Program-made: the position numbers and the translations under genes
The notes under the pieces: generated by a model
What the model was told of the DNA's origin: nothing
Databases searched by the model: none
What the model saw: the letters and a program-made list of their open reading frames with translations, nothing else
NCBI GenBank assembly: GCA_937880805.1
Contig: CALGRR010000087.1
Span: 1-64,000 of the forward strand
Reading direction: 5' to 3'
Origin: an uncultured Clostridia bacterium
Lineage (GTDB): Bacteria; Bacillota; Clostridia; Oscillospirales; Acutalibacteraceae
DNA: 64,000 bases
In this document: positions 51,074 through 60,200 of the stretch, one piece after another
Numbering within the stretch: position 1 is the stretch's first letter
Layout: each line of letters starts with the position of its first letter

Positions 51074-52741
51074 TCAGAACAAGCCGCTGATTTTGCCGTT
51101 TTCATCAACATCAATTTTTTCTGCTGCGGGAACTTTAGGCAGACCGGGCATTGTCATTATATCACCGGTTAAAACAACTATAAAACCTGCACCTGCGGAA
51201 ATCTTAACATTTTTGATAGTAACGGTAAAGTTATCGGGTGCACCAAGCTTTGTTGCGTCATCAGAGAAGCTGTATTGTGTTTTTGCCATACAAACGGGAA
51301 GCTTACCGTATCCGAGTGCTTCAAGAGCAGCTATCTGCTTCTTTGCTGCAGGAAGAACGCTGATGCCGTCACCGCCGTAAACCTTTTTAACAACTGCTTC
51401 GATTTTATCTTCTATTGTGCCGTCAAGCTCATATGAGAAGGTGAAATCATTGGGCTGCTCGCAAAGATTTACAACTTCCTTTGCAAGTTCTTCGCCGCCC
51501 TTGCCGCCTTCAGCCCAAACGGTTGAAAGAACAACATTTACACCGAGTTCCTTGCACTTTTCAATAATAAGATTAACCTCTGCATCCGTGTCTGTGGGGA
51601 ATCTGTTAACGGCAACAACAGAAGGAAGCTTATAAACATTTTTAATATTGGAAACATGGCGAAGAAGATTGGGAATACCCTTCTCAAGAGCCTCGAGGTT
51701 TTCGCCTGCAAGCTCTGTTTTGGGAACACCGCCGTGCATTTTGAGTGCTCTGATTGTTGCAACAACAACAACCGCGCTGGGTGTGAGGCCTGCATAACGG
51801 CATTTTATATCAAGGAATTTCTCTGCACCGAGATCTGCACCGAAGCCTGCTTCGGTAACTGCATAGTCACCAAGACGCATTGCAAGCTTTGTTGCCATAA
51901 CGGAGTTACATCCGTGAGCGATGTTTGCAAAAGGACCGCCGTGCACAAGTGCGGGAGTGCCTTCAAGAGTCTGAACAAGGTTGGGCTTGAGTGCATCTTT
52001 AAGAAGAGCTGTCATTGCACCTGCAGCATTGAGCTGACCGGCAGTAACAGGCTTTTCATCATATGTGTAGCCAACAATAATTCTTGAAAGTCTTTCTTTA
52101 AGGTCTGTGATTGATGTTGAAAGGCAAAGAACAGCCATAATTTCAGAAGCAACGGTGATGTCATAGCCGTCTTCTCTGGGCACACCGTTTACTCTGCCGC
52201 CGAGACCGTCTGTTACAAAACGAAGCTGACGGTCATTCATATCAACGCAGCGTTTCCAGGTGATTCTTCTGGGGTCAATATTAAGAGCATTTCCCTGATA
52301 AATGTGGTTATCAAGCATTGCTGCAAGAAGATTGTTAGCTGCACCGATTGCGTGGAAATCGCCGGTAAAATGAAGATTAATATCTTCCATAGGAACAACC
52401 TGTGCGTAGCCGCCGCCAGCCGCACCGCCCTTAACACCGAAAACGGGTCCGAGAGAAGGCTCGCGAAGTGCAACCATTACATTCTTTCCTATTCTGCGAA
52501 GACCGTCGGCAAGACCGATTGTTGTTGTTGTTTTGCCTTCACCCGCAGGTGTGGGAGTTATTGCCGTAACAAGAATGAGCTTGCCTTTTTTATCCTTTTC
52601 GCTGTTAAAAATCGAAAGATCAACTTTGGCTTTGTAGTTACCGTACTGCTCAAGATAGCAAGGCTCAATTTCAGCTGTTTTGGCAATTTCGGTAATAGGC
52701 TTCATTTCAACGGACTGTGCTATTTCAATATCTGTCATCAT
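51074..52741 (-). CDS. fhs: Formate-tetrahydrofolate ligase
   Basis: A 555-aa enzyme that joins formate and tetrahydrofolate using ATP, giving 10-formyl-THF for purine synthesis and one-carbon metabolism. It has the nucleotide site ITPTPAGEGKTTTTIGLADG (residues about 63-82), REPSLGPVFGVKGGAAGGGY, NLHFTGDFHAIGAANNLLAA and VVVATIRALKMHGGV, all hallmarks of the family. Length is normal. AAAGGA lies 11 bases before the ATG at 52741; an ATG at 52753 sits directly on that site. A ZTP-type riboswitch with overlapping terminator lies in the leader, so expression should rise when ZTP (10-formyl-THF shortage) accumulates. Confidence 0.96.
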   Translation of the reverse strand: MMTDIEIAQSVEMKPITEIAKTAEIEPCYLEQYGNYKAKVDLSIFNSEKDKKGKLILVTAITPTPAGEGKTTTTIGLADGLRRIGKNVMVALREPSLGPVFGVKGGAAGGGYAQVVPMEDINLHFTGDFHAIGAANNLLAAMLDNHIYQGNALNIDPRRITWKRCVDMNDRQLRFVTDGLGGRVNGVPREDGYDITVASEIMAVLCLSTSITDLKERLSRIIVGYTYDEKPVTAGQLNAAGAMTALLKDALKPNLVQTLEGTPALVHGGPFANIAHGCNSVMATKLAMRLGDYAVTEAGFGADLGAEKFLDIKCRYAGLTPSAVVVVATIRALKMHGGVPKTELAGENLEALEKGIPNLLRHVSNIKNVYKLPSVVAVNRFPTDTDAEVNLIIEKCKELGVNVVLSTVWAEGGKGGEELAKEVVNLCEQPNDFTFSYELDGTIEDKIEAVVKKVYGGDGISVLPAAKKQIAALEALGYGKLPVCMAKTQYSFSDDATKLGAPDNFTVTIKNVKISAGAGFIVVLTGDIMTMPGLPKVPAAEKIDVDENGKISGLF

Positions 52742-52758
52742 ATCGGTCAACATCCTTT

Positions 52759-52799
52759 CAAAAAATATAAGGCAACCCTATCAATCTGATAAGGCTGCC
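52759..52799 (-). terminator. Riboswitch-controlled terminator upstream of fhs
   Basis: In the leftward transcript, 52799-52787 pairs with 52783-52771 over 13 positions (two G-U pairs, 3-base loop), followed by TTATATTTTTT. Its 5' arm overlaps the conserved CUGGGC part of the ZTP aptamer, so ligand binding should prevent its formation. Confidence 0.8.
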
Positions 52800-52872
52800 C
52801 AGACGGTCGACATCAATTCTGATTTTTTGCTCCTTTGCAGTGCTCTGCTTGAATCCGTCAGTTGCAAAAAAC
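52793..52872 (-). ncRNA. ZTP (pfl) riboswitch aptamer in the fhs leader
   Basis: The leftward RNA has an 8-bp helix P1 (52871-52864 with 52830-52823), an ACUGACGG strand (52860-52855 region), a GCAG/CUGC hairpin, and AAAGGAGC closing P1, then a linker and the conserved CCGUCUGGGCA (52806-52796). GACGG (52859-52855) pairs with CCGUC (52806-52802) as the pseudoknot; this replaces GGCG/CGCC of known ZTP aptamers with compensating changes. ZTP riboswitches are known upstream of fhs. Identification is from memory of the consensus. Confidence 0.82.
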
Positions 52873-52890
52873 CTTATATTTTATGTTTGA

Positions 52891-52919
52891 AGTGTAGCAC
52901 AAGATATGGCTTTTGTCAA
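52891..52919 (-). promoter_or_regulatory. SigA promoter of fhs
   Basis: Read leftward, TTGACA (52914-52919) and TACACT (52891-52896) are 17 bases apart. Transcription would start near 52884, just upstream of the ZTP aptamer. Confidence 0.75.
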
Positions 52920-53051
52920 GCAGAAACAGACAGCATTTAGTATCATTCCGAAAAAATTTGTATAAATAGACAAATTAGTATTATTTAATTTGAATTTGAA
53001 TACACAAAAAAACAAAAATCAAATATTGACACAAAAAAACTTGCAAAACTC

Positions 53052-53080
53052 TTGTTAATAAAAATACATTATGATATAAT
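53052..53080 (+). promoter_or_regulatory. SigA promoter of the G3P-dehydrogenase-like operon
   Basis: TTGTTA (53052-53057) and TATAAT (53075-53080) are 17 bases apart, 35 bases before the first ATG at 53115. Confidence 0.7.
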
Positions 53081-53114
53081 CATTTGCAGAAAAAATTTGT
53101 TGGAGGTTTTATGT

Positions 53115-54545
53115 ATGAACTATGATGTTACGGTTGTAGGTGCCGGCGTCATCGGCTCTCTTATAGCCAGAGAACTCAGCCGTTACAATCTCAGAATCGC
53201 CCTTTTGGATAAATGTAACGATATGGCTATGGGCACTTCAAAAGCAAACAGTGCCATTGTTCACGCAGGATTTGATGCAAAGCCCGGTTCACTCAAAGCA
53301 AAGCTCAATGTTGAAGGAACTGCTTTGATGCCCGAATTGTGCAAAACACTCGGAGTACCTTTCAAACCCGTCGGCTCACTTGTTGTTGCTTTTTCTGATG
53401 AAGAAATGAACACTCTTGATGAGCTTCTTGCCAGAGGAAAAACCAACGGTGTTCCGGGTCTTGAAATATATAACAGCGAAAAGCTTCGCTCTGTTGAGCC
53501 TAATATCAGCAGCGAAGCAAAAGGAGCTCTTTGGGCACCTTCGGCAGGTATTGTCTGCCCTTATGAATTAACTATTGCAGCAGCAGAAAATGCAGTTGTT
53601 AACGGAGCTGAATTCATCCGTAATTTTGAAGTTGAAAAAATCGAATTTGACGGTACTGAATTTACTGTTTCAAGCAGCGATAAAACAATTAAAACCAAAT
53701 ACATTATTAATGCTGCTGGTGTTTTCTGTGATGAAATTGCAGCGTTAATCGGTGACTGTTCAATACATACTACTCCCAGAAAAGGTGAATATATGCTTTG
53801 CGATAAGAGCATCGGTCACCTCGCAAACCACACAATCTTCCAATGTCCTTCAAAAATGGGCAAAGGTATTCTTGTTACACCTACAGTTGACGGCAATCTT
53901 CTTATCGGTCCGAGCGCTCTTGATATTGAAGATAAAACCGATGTTTCAACAACAGCGGGAACACTTTCCGATGTTCTCAATGCTGCAAAGAAATCTGTCC
54001 CCTGCCTCACTACAAGAGAAGTTATAACTTCATTTGCAGGTCTCAGAGCTCATTGCGACAGAGATGATTTCATTATTGAAGAAAGCGAAAAGAACGCTCA
54101 ATTTATAAATGTTGCAGGAATAGAATCTCCCGGTCTTTCATCTGCACCCGCTATTGCACTTTTGGTTAAAGACATTATTCTCGGAAAAACCAACGCGGAA
54201 GAAAAGAGCGATTTTAATCCCGTAAGAAAAGAACCTGTAAGATTCAGACATATGACCAATGAAGAACGCAAGGCTCTTATCGAGAAAAATCCTTCTTACG
54301 GCAGAATTATATGCCGCTGTGAAACAATTACCGAAGGTGAAATTATAGATGCTATCAAAGCTCCTGCAGGTGCAAGAGATGTTGACGGTGTCAAAAGAAG
54401 AACCAGAGCAGGTATGGGCAGATGCCAGGGCGGCTTCTGCGGTTCAAAGGTTGTTGAAATTCTTGCCAAAGAGCTTGGTATTGAAATAAACGAAATCACC
54501 AAATTCGGCGGCAACTCCAAAATTCTTTATGAAAGGACTAAATGA
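53115..54545 (+). CDS. GlpA-like FAD-dependent oxidoreductase with BFD-type Fe-S domain
   Basis: A 476-aa flavoprotein of the DAO family. The FAD motif VVGAGVIGSLIARELSRY is at residues 6-23, then TSKANSAIVHAGFD, YIINAAGVFCDEIA and SFAGLRAHCDRDDFII. The C-terminal 85 residues form a BFD-like [2Fe-2S] domain (IICRCETITEGEIIDAI, CQGGFCGSKV) with four conserved Cys. This matches anaerobic glycerol-3-phosphate dehydrogenase GlpA-type proteins of Clostridia; L-2-hydroxyglutarate-oxidase-like activity is an alternative. The ATG at 53115 has GGAGG at 53102-53106. The second flavoprotein gene begins 10 bases after its stop. Confidence 0.83.
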   Translation: MNYDVTVVGAGVIGSLIARELSRYNLRIALLDKCNDMAMGTSKANSAIVHAGFDAKPGSLKAKLNVEGTALMPELCKTLGVPFKPVGSLVVAFSDEEMNTLDELLARGKTNGVPGLEIYNSEKLRSVEPNISSEAKGALWAPSAGIVCPYELTIAAAENAVVNGAEFIRNFEVEKIEFDGTEFTVSSSDKTIKTKYIINAAGVFCDEIAALIGDCSIHTTPRKGEYMLCDKSIGHLANHTIFQCPSKMGKGILVTPTVDGNLLIGPSALDIEDKTDVSTTAGTLSDVLNAAKKSVPCLTTREVITSFAGLRAHCDRDDFIIEESEKNAQFINVAGIESPGLSSAPAIALLVKDIILGKTNAEEKSDFNPVRKEPVRFRHMTNEERKALIEKNPSYGRIICRCETITEGEIIDAIKAPAGARDVDGVKRRTRAGMGRCQGGFCGSKVVEILAKELGIEINEITKFGGNSKILYERTK

Positions 54546-54555
54546 GGCGGATAAT

Positions 54556-55809
54556 ATGATTAATTATGATATTGTAGTTATCGGCGGCGGTCCTGCCGGT
54601 ATGGCGGCAGCTCTTAAGGCTAAAGAATGCGGAGTTGACAGTATTCTTATTCTTGAAAGAGCAGAAACTCTCGGCGGCATTCTTGAACAATGCATTCACA
54701 CCGGATTCGGTCTGCATTATTTCGGAGAAGAGCTTTCAGGTCCCGAATATGCAGACAGATTTATTGAACTTGTCAACTCACAGGGTATTGAATATAAAGT
54801 TGACACCATGGCTCTTGAAATAACGGATAATAATGTTGTTTATGCCGTTAACAAAAAAGACGGTCTTCTTGAAATTCAGGCAAAGGCAGTTATCCTTGCA
54901 ATGGGTTGCCGCGAAAGACCCAGAGGTGCACTCAACATTGCCGGCACAAGAGCTTCGGGTGTTATGAGTGCAGGTACTGCACAGAAATATGTAAACATTG
55001 ACGGCTATATGCCCGGCAAAAAGGTTGTTATTCTCGGCTCGGGTGACATCGGACTCATTATGGCACGCCGTATGACTCTCGAAGGTGCGGAGGTTAAGGT
55101 TGTTTGCGAGCTTATGCCGTATTCAAGCGGACTCACAAGAAACATCGTTCAGTGTCTTGACGATTTCGGCATTCCCCTTCGCTTAAGCTGCACGGTTGTT
55201 GATATACACGGAAAAGACAGAGTTGAAGGCGTTACAATAGCCGATGTTGATGAAAACAGAAAGCCTATTCCCGGCACCGAGCAGTTTATCGAATGTGATA
55301 CTCTTCTCCTTTCGGTTGGTCTTATTCCCGAAAACGAGCTCACAAGAGCTGTGGGAATTGAGCTTGACCCGATAACAAACGGTGCGGTAGTTGATGAATA
55401 CCGTGAAACTTCACATAAAGGTGTCTTTGCTTGCGGTAACGTTCTTCACGTTCACGATCTGGTTGACTATGTAACCCTTGAAAGCCAGACTGCCGGTGAG
55501 GGTGCTGCAAAATATGTTCTCGGTCAAAGAGAAAATCCCGAATACATTAAAACCAAAGGCATAAATGGAGTCCGTTATATTGTTCCTCAGAAGGTCAATA
55601 TCAAAAACGACGGAGATGTCAAGCTCTATTTCAGAGTGGGTCAGGTTTATAAAAACGCTAAAATTGTTGTTAAATATAACGGTGAAGAGATTATTTCCAA
55701 AAAGCGCCCCAGACTTGCTCCTGGTGAAATGGAAAATGTTATCCTTAAAAATGAGATGCTCAAAGGCTTTGAAGCTGACGGCACGGTAGAAATTTCGGTG
55801 GAGGTGTGA
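54556..55809 (+). CDS. FAD/NAD-dependent oxidoreductase, second subunit of the GlpA-like cluster
   Basis: A 417-aa pyridine-nucleotide-disulfide-type flavoprotein. It has the FAD motif VVIGGGPAGMAAALKAKECG (residues 6-25), a CIHTGFG segment with one Cys, ILAMGCRERPRGALNIAG, a second dinucleotide motif VILGSGDIGLIMARRM for NAD(P), and ACGNVLHVHDLVDYVT near the FAD. In Clostridia it is encoded between the GlpA-like and DUF1667 proteins and probably passes electrons between the FAD subunit and NAD(P) or another carrier. The start is the ATG at 54556 behind GAGGCGG. It is not related to E. coli GlpB in obvious sequence. Confidence 0.82.
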   Translation: MINYDIVVIGGGPAGMAAALKAKECGVDSILILERAETLGGILEQCIHTGFGLHYFGEELSGPEYADRFIELVNSQGIEYKVDTMALEITDNNVVYAVNKKDGLLEIQAKAVILAMGCRERPRGALNIAGTRASGVMSAGTAQKYVNIDGYMPGKKVVILGSGDIGLIMARRMTLEGAEVKVVCELMPYSSGLTRNIVQCLDDFGIPLRLSCTVVDIHGKDRVEGVTIADVDENRKPIPGTEQFIECDTLLLSVGLIPENELTRAVGIELDPITNGAVVDEYRETSHKGVFACGNVLHVHDLVDYVTLESQTAGEGAAKYVLGQRENPEYIKTKGINGVRYIVPQKVNIKNDGDVKLYFRVGQVYKNAKIVVKYNGEEIISKKRPRLAPGEMENVILKNEMLKGFEADGTVEISVEV

Positions 55810-55811
55810 TT

Positions 55812-56177
55812 ATGCAGAAAAATATCATTTGTGTTGCTTGCCCTATGGGATGCGGCATTACTGTTGAAATTGATGATAACGGCACTATTGTTTCCGTTTC
55901 AGGCAACACCTGCAAAAGAGGCGATGCATATGCACGCACGGAAATCACCAACCCCGTAAGAAGTCTTGCAACAACAGTTAAGGTTAACGGCGGAGTTTAT
56001 AACGTTGTTCCCTGCAAATCAGCCGGTGCACTTCCCAAGGATAAAATTATGGAATGTATGGATTGCATTAACAATGCAGAGGTTAATGCACCCGTTTCTC
56101 TTGGTGATATTCTTGTTGAAAATATTCTCGGCACAGGCATTGATATTGTTGCAACAAATCATTGCCCTGCAAAATAG
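55812..56177 (+). CDS. DUF1667 protein, probable small Fe-S protein
   Basis: A 121-aa protein of the DUF1667 family. The N-terminal CVACPMGCGITVEI plus a later NTCKRGDAYA give a CxxCxxxC...C spacing like the [4Fe-4S] domain at the start of molybdopterin oxidoreductases; a CMDC and a final HCPAK add further Cys. No catalytic domain is present, so an electron-transfer role for the two flavoproteins before it is inferred. The ATG at 55812 has GTGGAGGTG upstream; a GTG at 55806 is part of that site. A strong terminator follows the stop. Confidence 0.82.
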   Translation: MQKNIICVACPMGCGITVEIDDNGTIVSVSGNTCKRGDAYARTEITNPVRSLATTVKVNGGVYNVVPCKSAGALPKDKIMECMDCINNAEVNAPVSLGDILVENILGTGIDIVATNHCPAK

Positions 56178-56183
56178 CAATTT

Positions 56184-56218
56184 ATCGGTGAAGTATTTTT
56201 ATACTTCGCCGATTTTTT
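56184..56218 (+). terminator. Terminator of the GlpA-like/DUF1667 operon
   Basis: Perfect pairing over most of 13 positions (56184-56196 with 56201-56213) with a 4-base loop is followed by TTTTT. Confidence 0.9.
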
Positions 56219-56239
56219 AAAATAATGTCAATAAAATTA

Positions 56240-56268
56240 TTGATTTATCAAATTATTTATTGTAAAAT
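56240..56268 (+). promoter_or_regulatory. SigA-type promoter of argF
   Basis: TTGATT (56240-56245) and TAAAAT (56263-56268) are 17 bases apart, about 60 bases before the argF ATG. No clear ARG box was found. Confidence 0.65.
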
Positions 56269-56327
56269 ATTATGAAAAAGATTTTTTGCAAAATTATATG
56301 ATTTTGCATTTCATATTGGAGGTTCTT

Positions 56328-57233
56328 ATGAAGCATTTATTAAAGCTTATGGATTTAAGCACAAATGAGATTAATGAAATACTTAATCTTGCAGATCAGC
56401 TTAAATACGAAAAGAAAAACGGAATTGAACATCACCATCTCAAAGGTAAAACTCTTGGTATGATTTTTGCCAAATCATCAACAAGAACCCGTGTTTCATT
56501 TGAGGTTGGAATGTATGACCTTGGCGGTCAGGCACTTTTCCTTAGCTCTCACGATATTCAGCTTGGAAGAGGCGAACCCGTTGAGGATACTGCAAGAGTT
56601 CTTTCCGGTTATCTTGACGGAATAATGATAAGAACCTTTAAGCAGAGCGATGTTGAAACTCTTGCCGATTACGGCAGAATCCCCATTATCAACGGTCTTA
56701 CCGATTACTGCCACCCCTGCCAGGTTCTTGCCGACCTTATGACAATCAGAGAATTCAAAGGCAACATCAAAGGCAGAAAACTCTGCTATATAGGTGACGG
56801 CAACAATATGGCAAACTCTCTTATTGTTGGCGGCATCAAAATGGGTATGAAAGTCAGCATCGGCTGTCCCGACGGATATAAGCCCGATGCCGAAATTATG
56901 AAATGGGCAGAAGAAAACGGCGAGTTTGTATGCACCTCTGATATTCTTGAGGCTGCAAAGGATGCCGATGTTCTTTATACGGATGTTTGGGCTTCAATGG
57001 GTCAGGAAAGCGAAGCAGAAGAGAGAAAGAAAATCTTTAACGGCTATCAGATTAATGACAGCGTAATGAATGTTGCAAAGCCTGATGCTATGGTTCTTCA
57101 CTGCCTCCCTGCACACCGTGAAGAAGAAATCACAGCTAAAGTTTTTGAGGCTCACGCTAAAGAAATATTTGAAGAAGCAGAAAACAGACTTCACGCACAG
57201 AAAGCTGTTCTTGTTAAATTACTTAAAGATTGA
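56328..57233 (+). CDS. argF: Ornithine carbamoyltransferase
   Basis: A 301-aa enzyme that makes citrulline from ornithine and carbamoyl phosphate. The carbamoyl-phosphate motif SSTRTRVSFEVGMYDLGG is at about residues 47-64, followed by MIRTFKQSDVETLADYG, the HPCQ motif in DYCHPCQVLADLMT, DVWASMGQESEAEERK and the ornithine-site HCLPAHREEEIT. The ATG at 56328 has GGAGG seven bases upstream. It lies 22 bases before the carbamoyl-phosphate synthase fusion gene that supplies its substrate. Confidence 0.95.
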   Translation: MKHLLKLMDLSTNEINEILNLADQLKYEKKNGIEHHHLKGKTLGMIFAKSSTRTRVSFEVGMYDLGGQALFLSSHDIQLGRGEPVEDTARVLSGYLDGIMIRTFKQSDVETLADYGRIPIINGLTDYCHPCQVLADLMTIREFKGNIKGRKLCYIGDGNNMANSLIVGGIKMGMKVSIGCPDGYKPDAEIMKWAEENGEFVCTSDILEAAKDADVLYTDVWASMGQESEAEERKKIFNGYQINDSVMNVAKPDAMVLHCLPAHREEEITAKVFEAHAKEIFEEAENRLHAQKAVLVKLLKD

Positions 57234-57255
57234 TTGAGGAAGGGGTAGATATAAT

Positions 57256-60200
57256 ATGCCAATCAACAAAGATATAAAAAAAGTAATGGTTATCGGCTCG
57301 GGTCCCATTGTTATCGGACAGGCTGCCGAGTTTGACTACGCGGGCACTCAGGCCTGCCGTGTTCTTAAGGATGCGGGTCTTGATGTTGTTCTTGTTAACT
57401 CAAACCCTGCAACAATTATGACTGATAAGGCACTTGCAGACGAAATCTATCTTGAACCTCTTACTGCAGAAACAGTTAAAAGAATTATTGAAAAAGAAAA
57501 GCCCGACAGCCTTCTTGCAGGACTTGGCGGACAGACCGGTCTTACCATCGCTATGCAGCTGAGCAAAGACGGTTATCTTGACAGAATGGGCGTTAAGCTT
57601 CTCGGCACAAATGCTGAAGCTATTGACAAGGCTGAAGACAGAAAAATGTTCCGTGACACAATGGAATCAATCAATCAGCCCGTTATTCCTTCAGAAATCG
57701 CAAATGATGTTGATACCGCACTTGCCATTGCTGAAAAAATCGGTTATCCCATCATCATCCGCCCTGCATTCACACTTGGCGGCGGCGGCGGTGGTGTTGC
57801 TAATAACGCAGAAGAGCTTGCAATTATTGCAAAAACCGGTCTTGACCTTTCCCCCATCACTCAGGTTCTTGTTGAAAAATACATTTTCGGCTGGAAAGAA
57901 ATTGAATTTGAAACAATGCGTGACAGTGCAGGCAACTGTGTTGCAGTTTGCTCAATGGAAAACTTTGACCCCGTTGGTGTTCATACCGGCGACAGCATAG
58001 TTGCTGCTCCTGCTCTTTCACTCAAGCCCGAAGAGCTTGAAATGCTTCGTAAGGCATCTCTTGATATTGTTGATGCACTCGGAATTATCGGCGGATGTAA
58101 CTGCCAGTTTGCTCTTGAACCCAACAGTATGAACTATGCGGTTATCGAAGTTAACCCCAGAGTTTCCCGTTCATCTGCTCTTGCAAGTAAAGCAACCGGT
58201 TATCCCATTGCTAAAGTTACTGCAATGCTTGCTCTCGGTCTTACTCTTGATGAAATCAAAAACGACGAAACAGGTCTTAACTGTGCAAAGTTTGAGCCTG
58301 CTGTTGAATATATTGTAGTTAAGCTTCCAAAATGGCCCTTTGATAAATTTGTTAATGCAAGCAGAAAGCTCGGCACACAGATGAAGGCAACCGGTGAAGT
58401 AATGTCAATCGGACCTACCTTTGAAATGGCTATTATGAAGGCTGTCAGAGGTGCAGAAATCTCTCTTGATACCCTTAATGCAACTCCAAAATCGGATGCA
58501 CCCCTTGAAGAGCGTCTGAGAGAAACTGACGATATGCGACTTTTTGCTGTTTTTGAAGCAATCAAAAGCGGTATGCCGATTGAAAAAATCCACGAAATCA
58601 CCAAGATAACAGAATGGTTCCTTGAAAAGCTCAAGAATCTTGCCGATTTTGAAAAATCAATCGAAAACGGCAATCTTACTGCCGAAAAATATGCTCAGGG
58701 TAAACATTACGGTTATACCGATGCAGCACTCAAGCGTCTTTCAGGTGTAAGTGAACTTCCCGAGCATAAGGAAGCTGTTTATAAAATAGTTGATACCTGC
58801 TCAAGAAACTTTAACACAGCAGCTCCTTATTTCTATTCAACCTATGACCGTGAATGTGAAGCAAGACCTCTTGCGAAAACCGACAAAGAAAAGATTATTG
58901 TTCTCGGTTCAGGTCCCATCAGAATCGGTCAGGGTATTGAATTCGACTATTCATCAGTTCACTGCGTATGGACTCTTAAAGAACTCGGCTATGAGGTTGC
59001 TATTATAAACAATAACCCCGAAACTGTTTCAACAGACTATGATACTGCCGACAGACTTTATTTTGAGCCTCTTACCCCCGAAGATGTTATGAACATCATC
59101 AAGGTTGAAAATCCCATCGGTGTTGTTGTTGCTTTCGGCGGACAGACAGCTATCAAGCTCACTAAATTCCTTGATGAAAACGGCATTACCATTCTCGGCA
59201 CTTCGGCAGACGGAATTGATACAGCAGAAGACAGAGAACGCTTTGATGCACTTCTTGAAAGGTTTGCAATCCGCAGACCCAAGGGTATGGGTGTTATGAC
59301 AAAGCAGGAAGCTCTTAATGCTGCAAACACACTCGGTTACCCCGTTCTTCTTCGTCCCTCATATGTTATCGGCGGTCAGAATATGACAATCGCTCACGAA
59401 GACAGCGATGTTGAAAGATATATGGACATCATTCTTTCGGGCGAGATTGAGAATCCCGTTCTTGTTGATAAATATATGATGGGCACAGAGCTTGAGGTTG
59501 ACGTTATTTCTGACGGTAAAGATGTTCTTATTCCCGGTATTATGGAACACGTTGAGCGTGCCGGCGTTCACAGCGGCGACTCGATTGCTGTTTATCCTCC
59601 CTATAATCTCAGCGATAAGATGCGTGAAAACATTATTGATGTTTCCGAAAAGCTTGCTCTTTCGCTCGGAACAAAGGGTCTTGTTAATATTCAGTATCTC
59701 ATTTATCATAATCAGCTTTATGTTATTGAGGTTAACCCCAGAGCATCAAGAACAATCCCTTATATCAGCAAGGTTACCGGCGTTCCTATGGTTGATATTG
59801 CTTCAAAGGTTATGATAGGACATCCTCTCAAGGACCTCGGATACGGAACCGGTCTTTATAAGACTCCCCCCTATTACACAGTTAAAGTTCCCGTATTCTC
59901 ATTTGAAAAGCTTTCGGATGTAAACTCAATTCTCGGCCCCGAAATGAAATCAACCGGTGAGGTTCTCGGTATCGGTAAAACAACTGCAGAAGCTCTTTAT
60001 AAAGGTCTTACATCAGCAGGATTTAAGATTCAGCTTCCCACCGCAGAAAAGAATATCGGTATTCTTCTCAGCGTAGACAGCCACGATATGCTTGATGCTG
60101 TTTCACTCGCAAAGAAGCTTGATGACCTTAAGATTAACATTTATGCAACCAAAGAAACTGCAGATGCAATATCACAGCTCGGCATTGATGTTGAGTGCGT

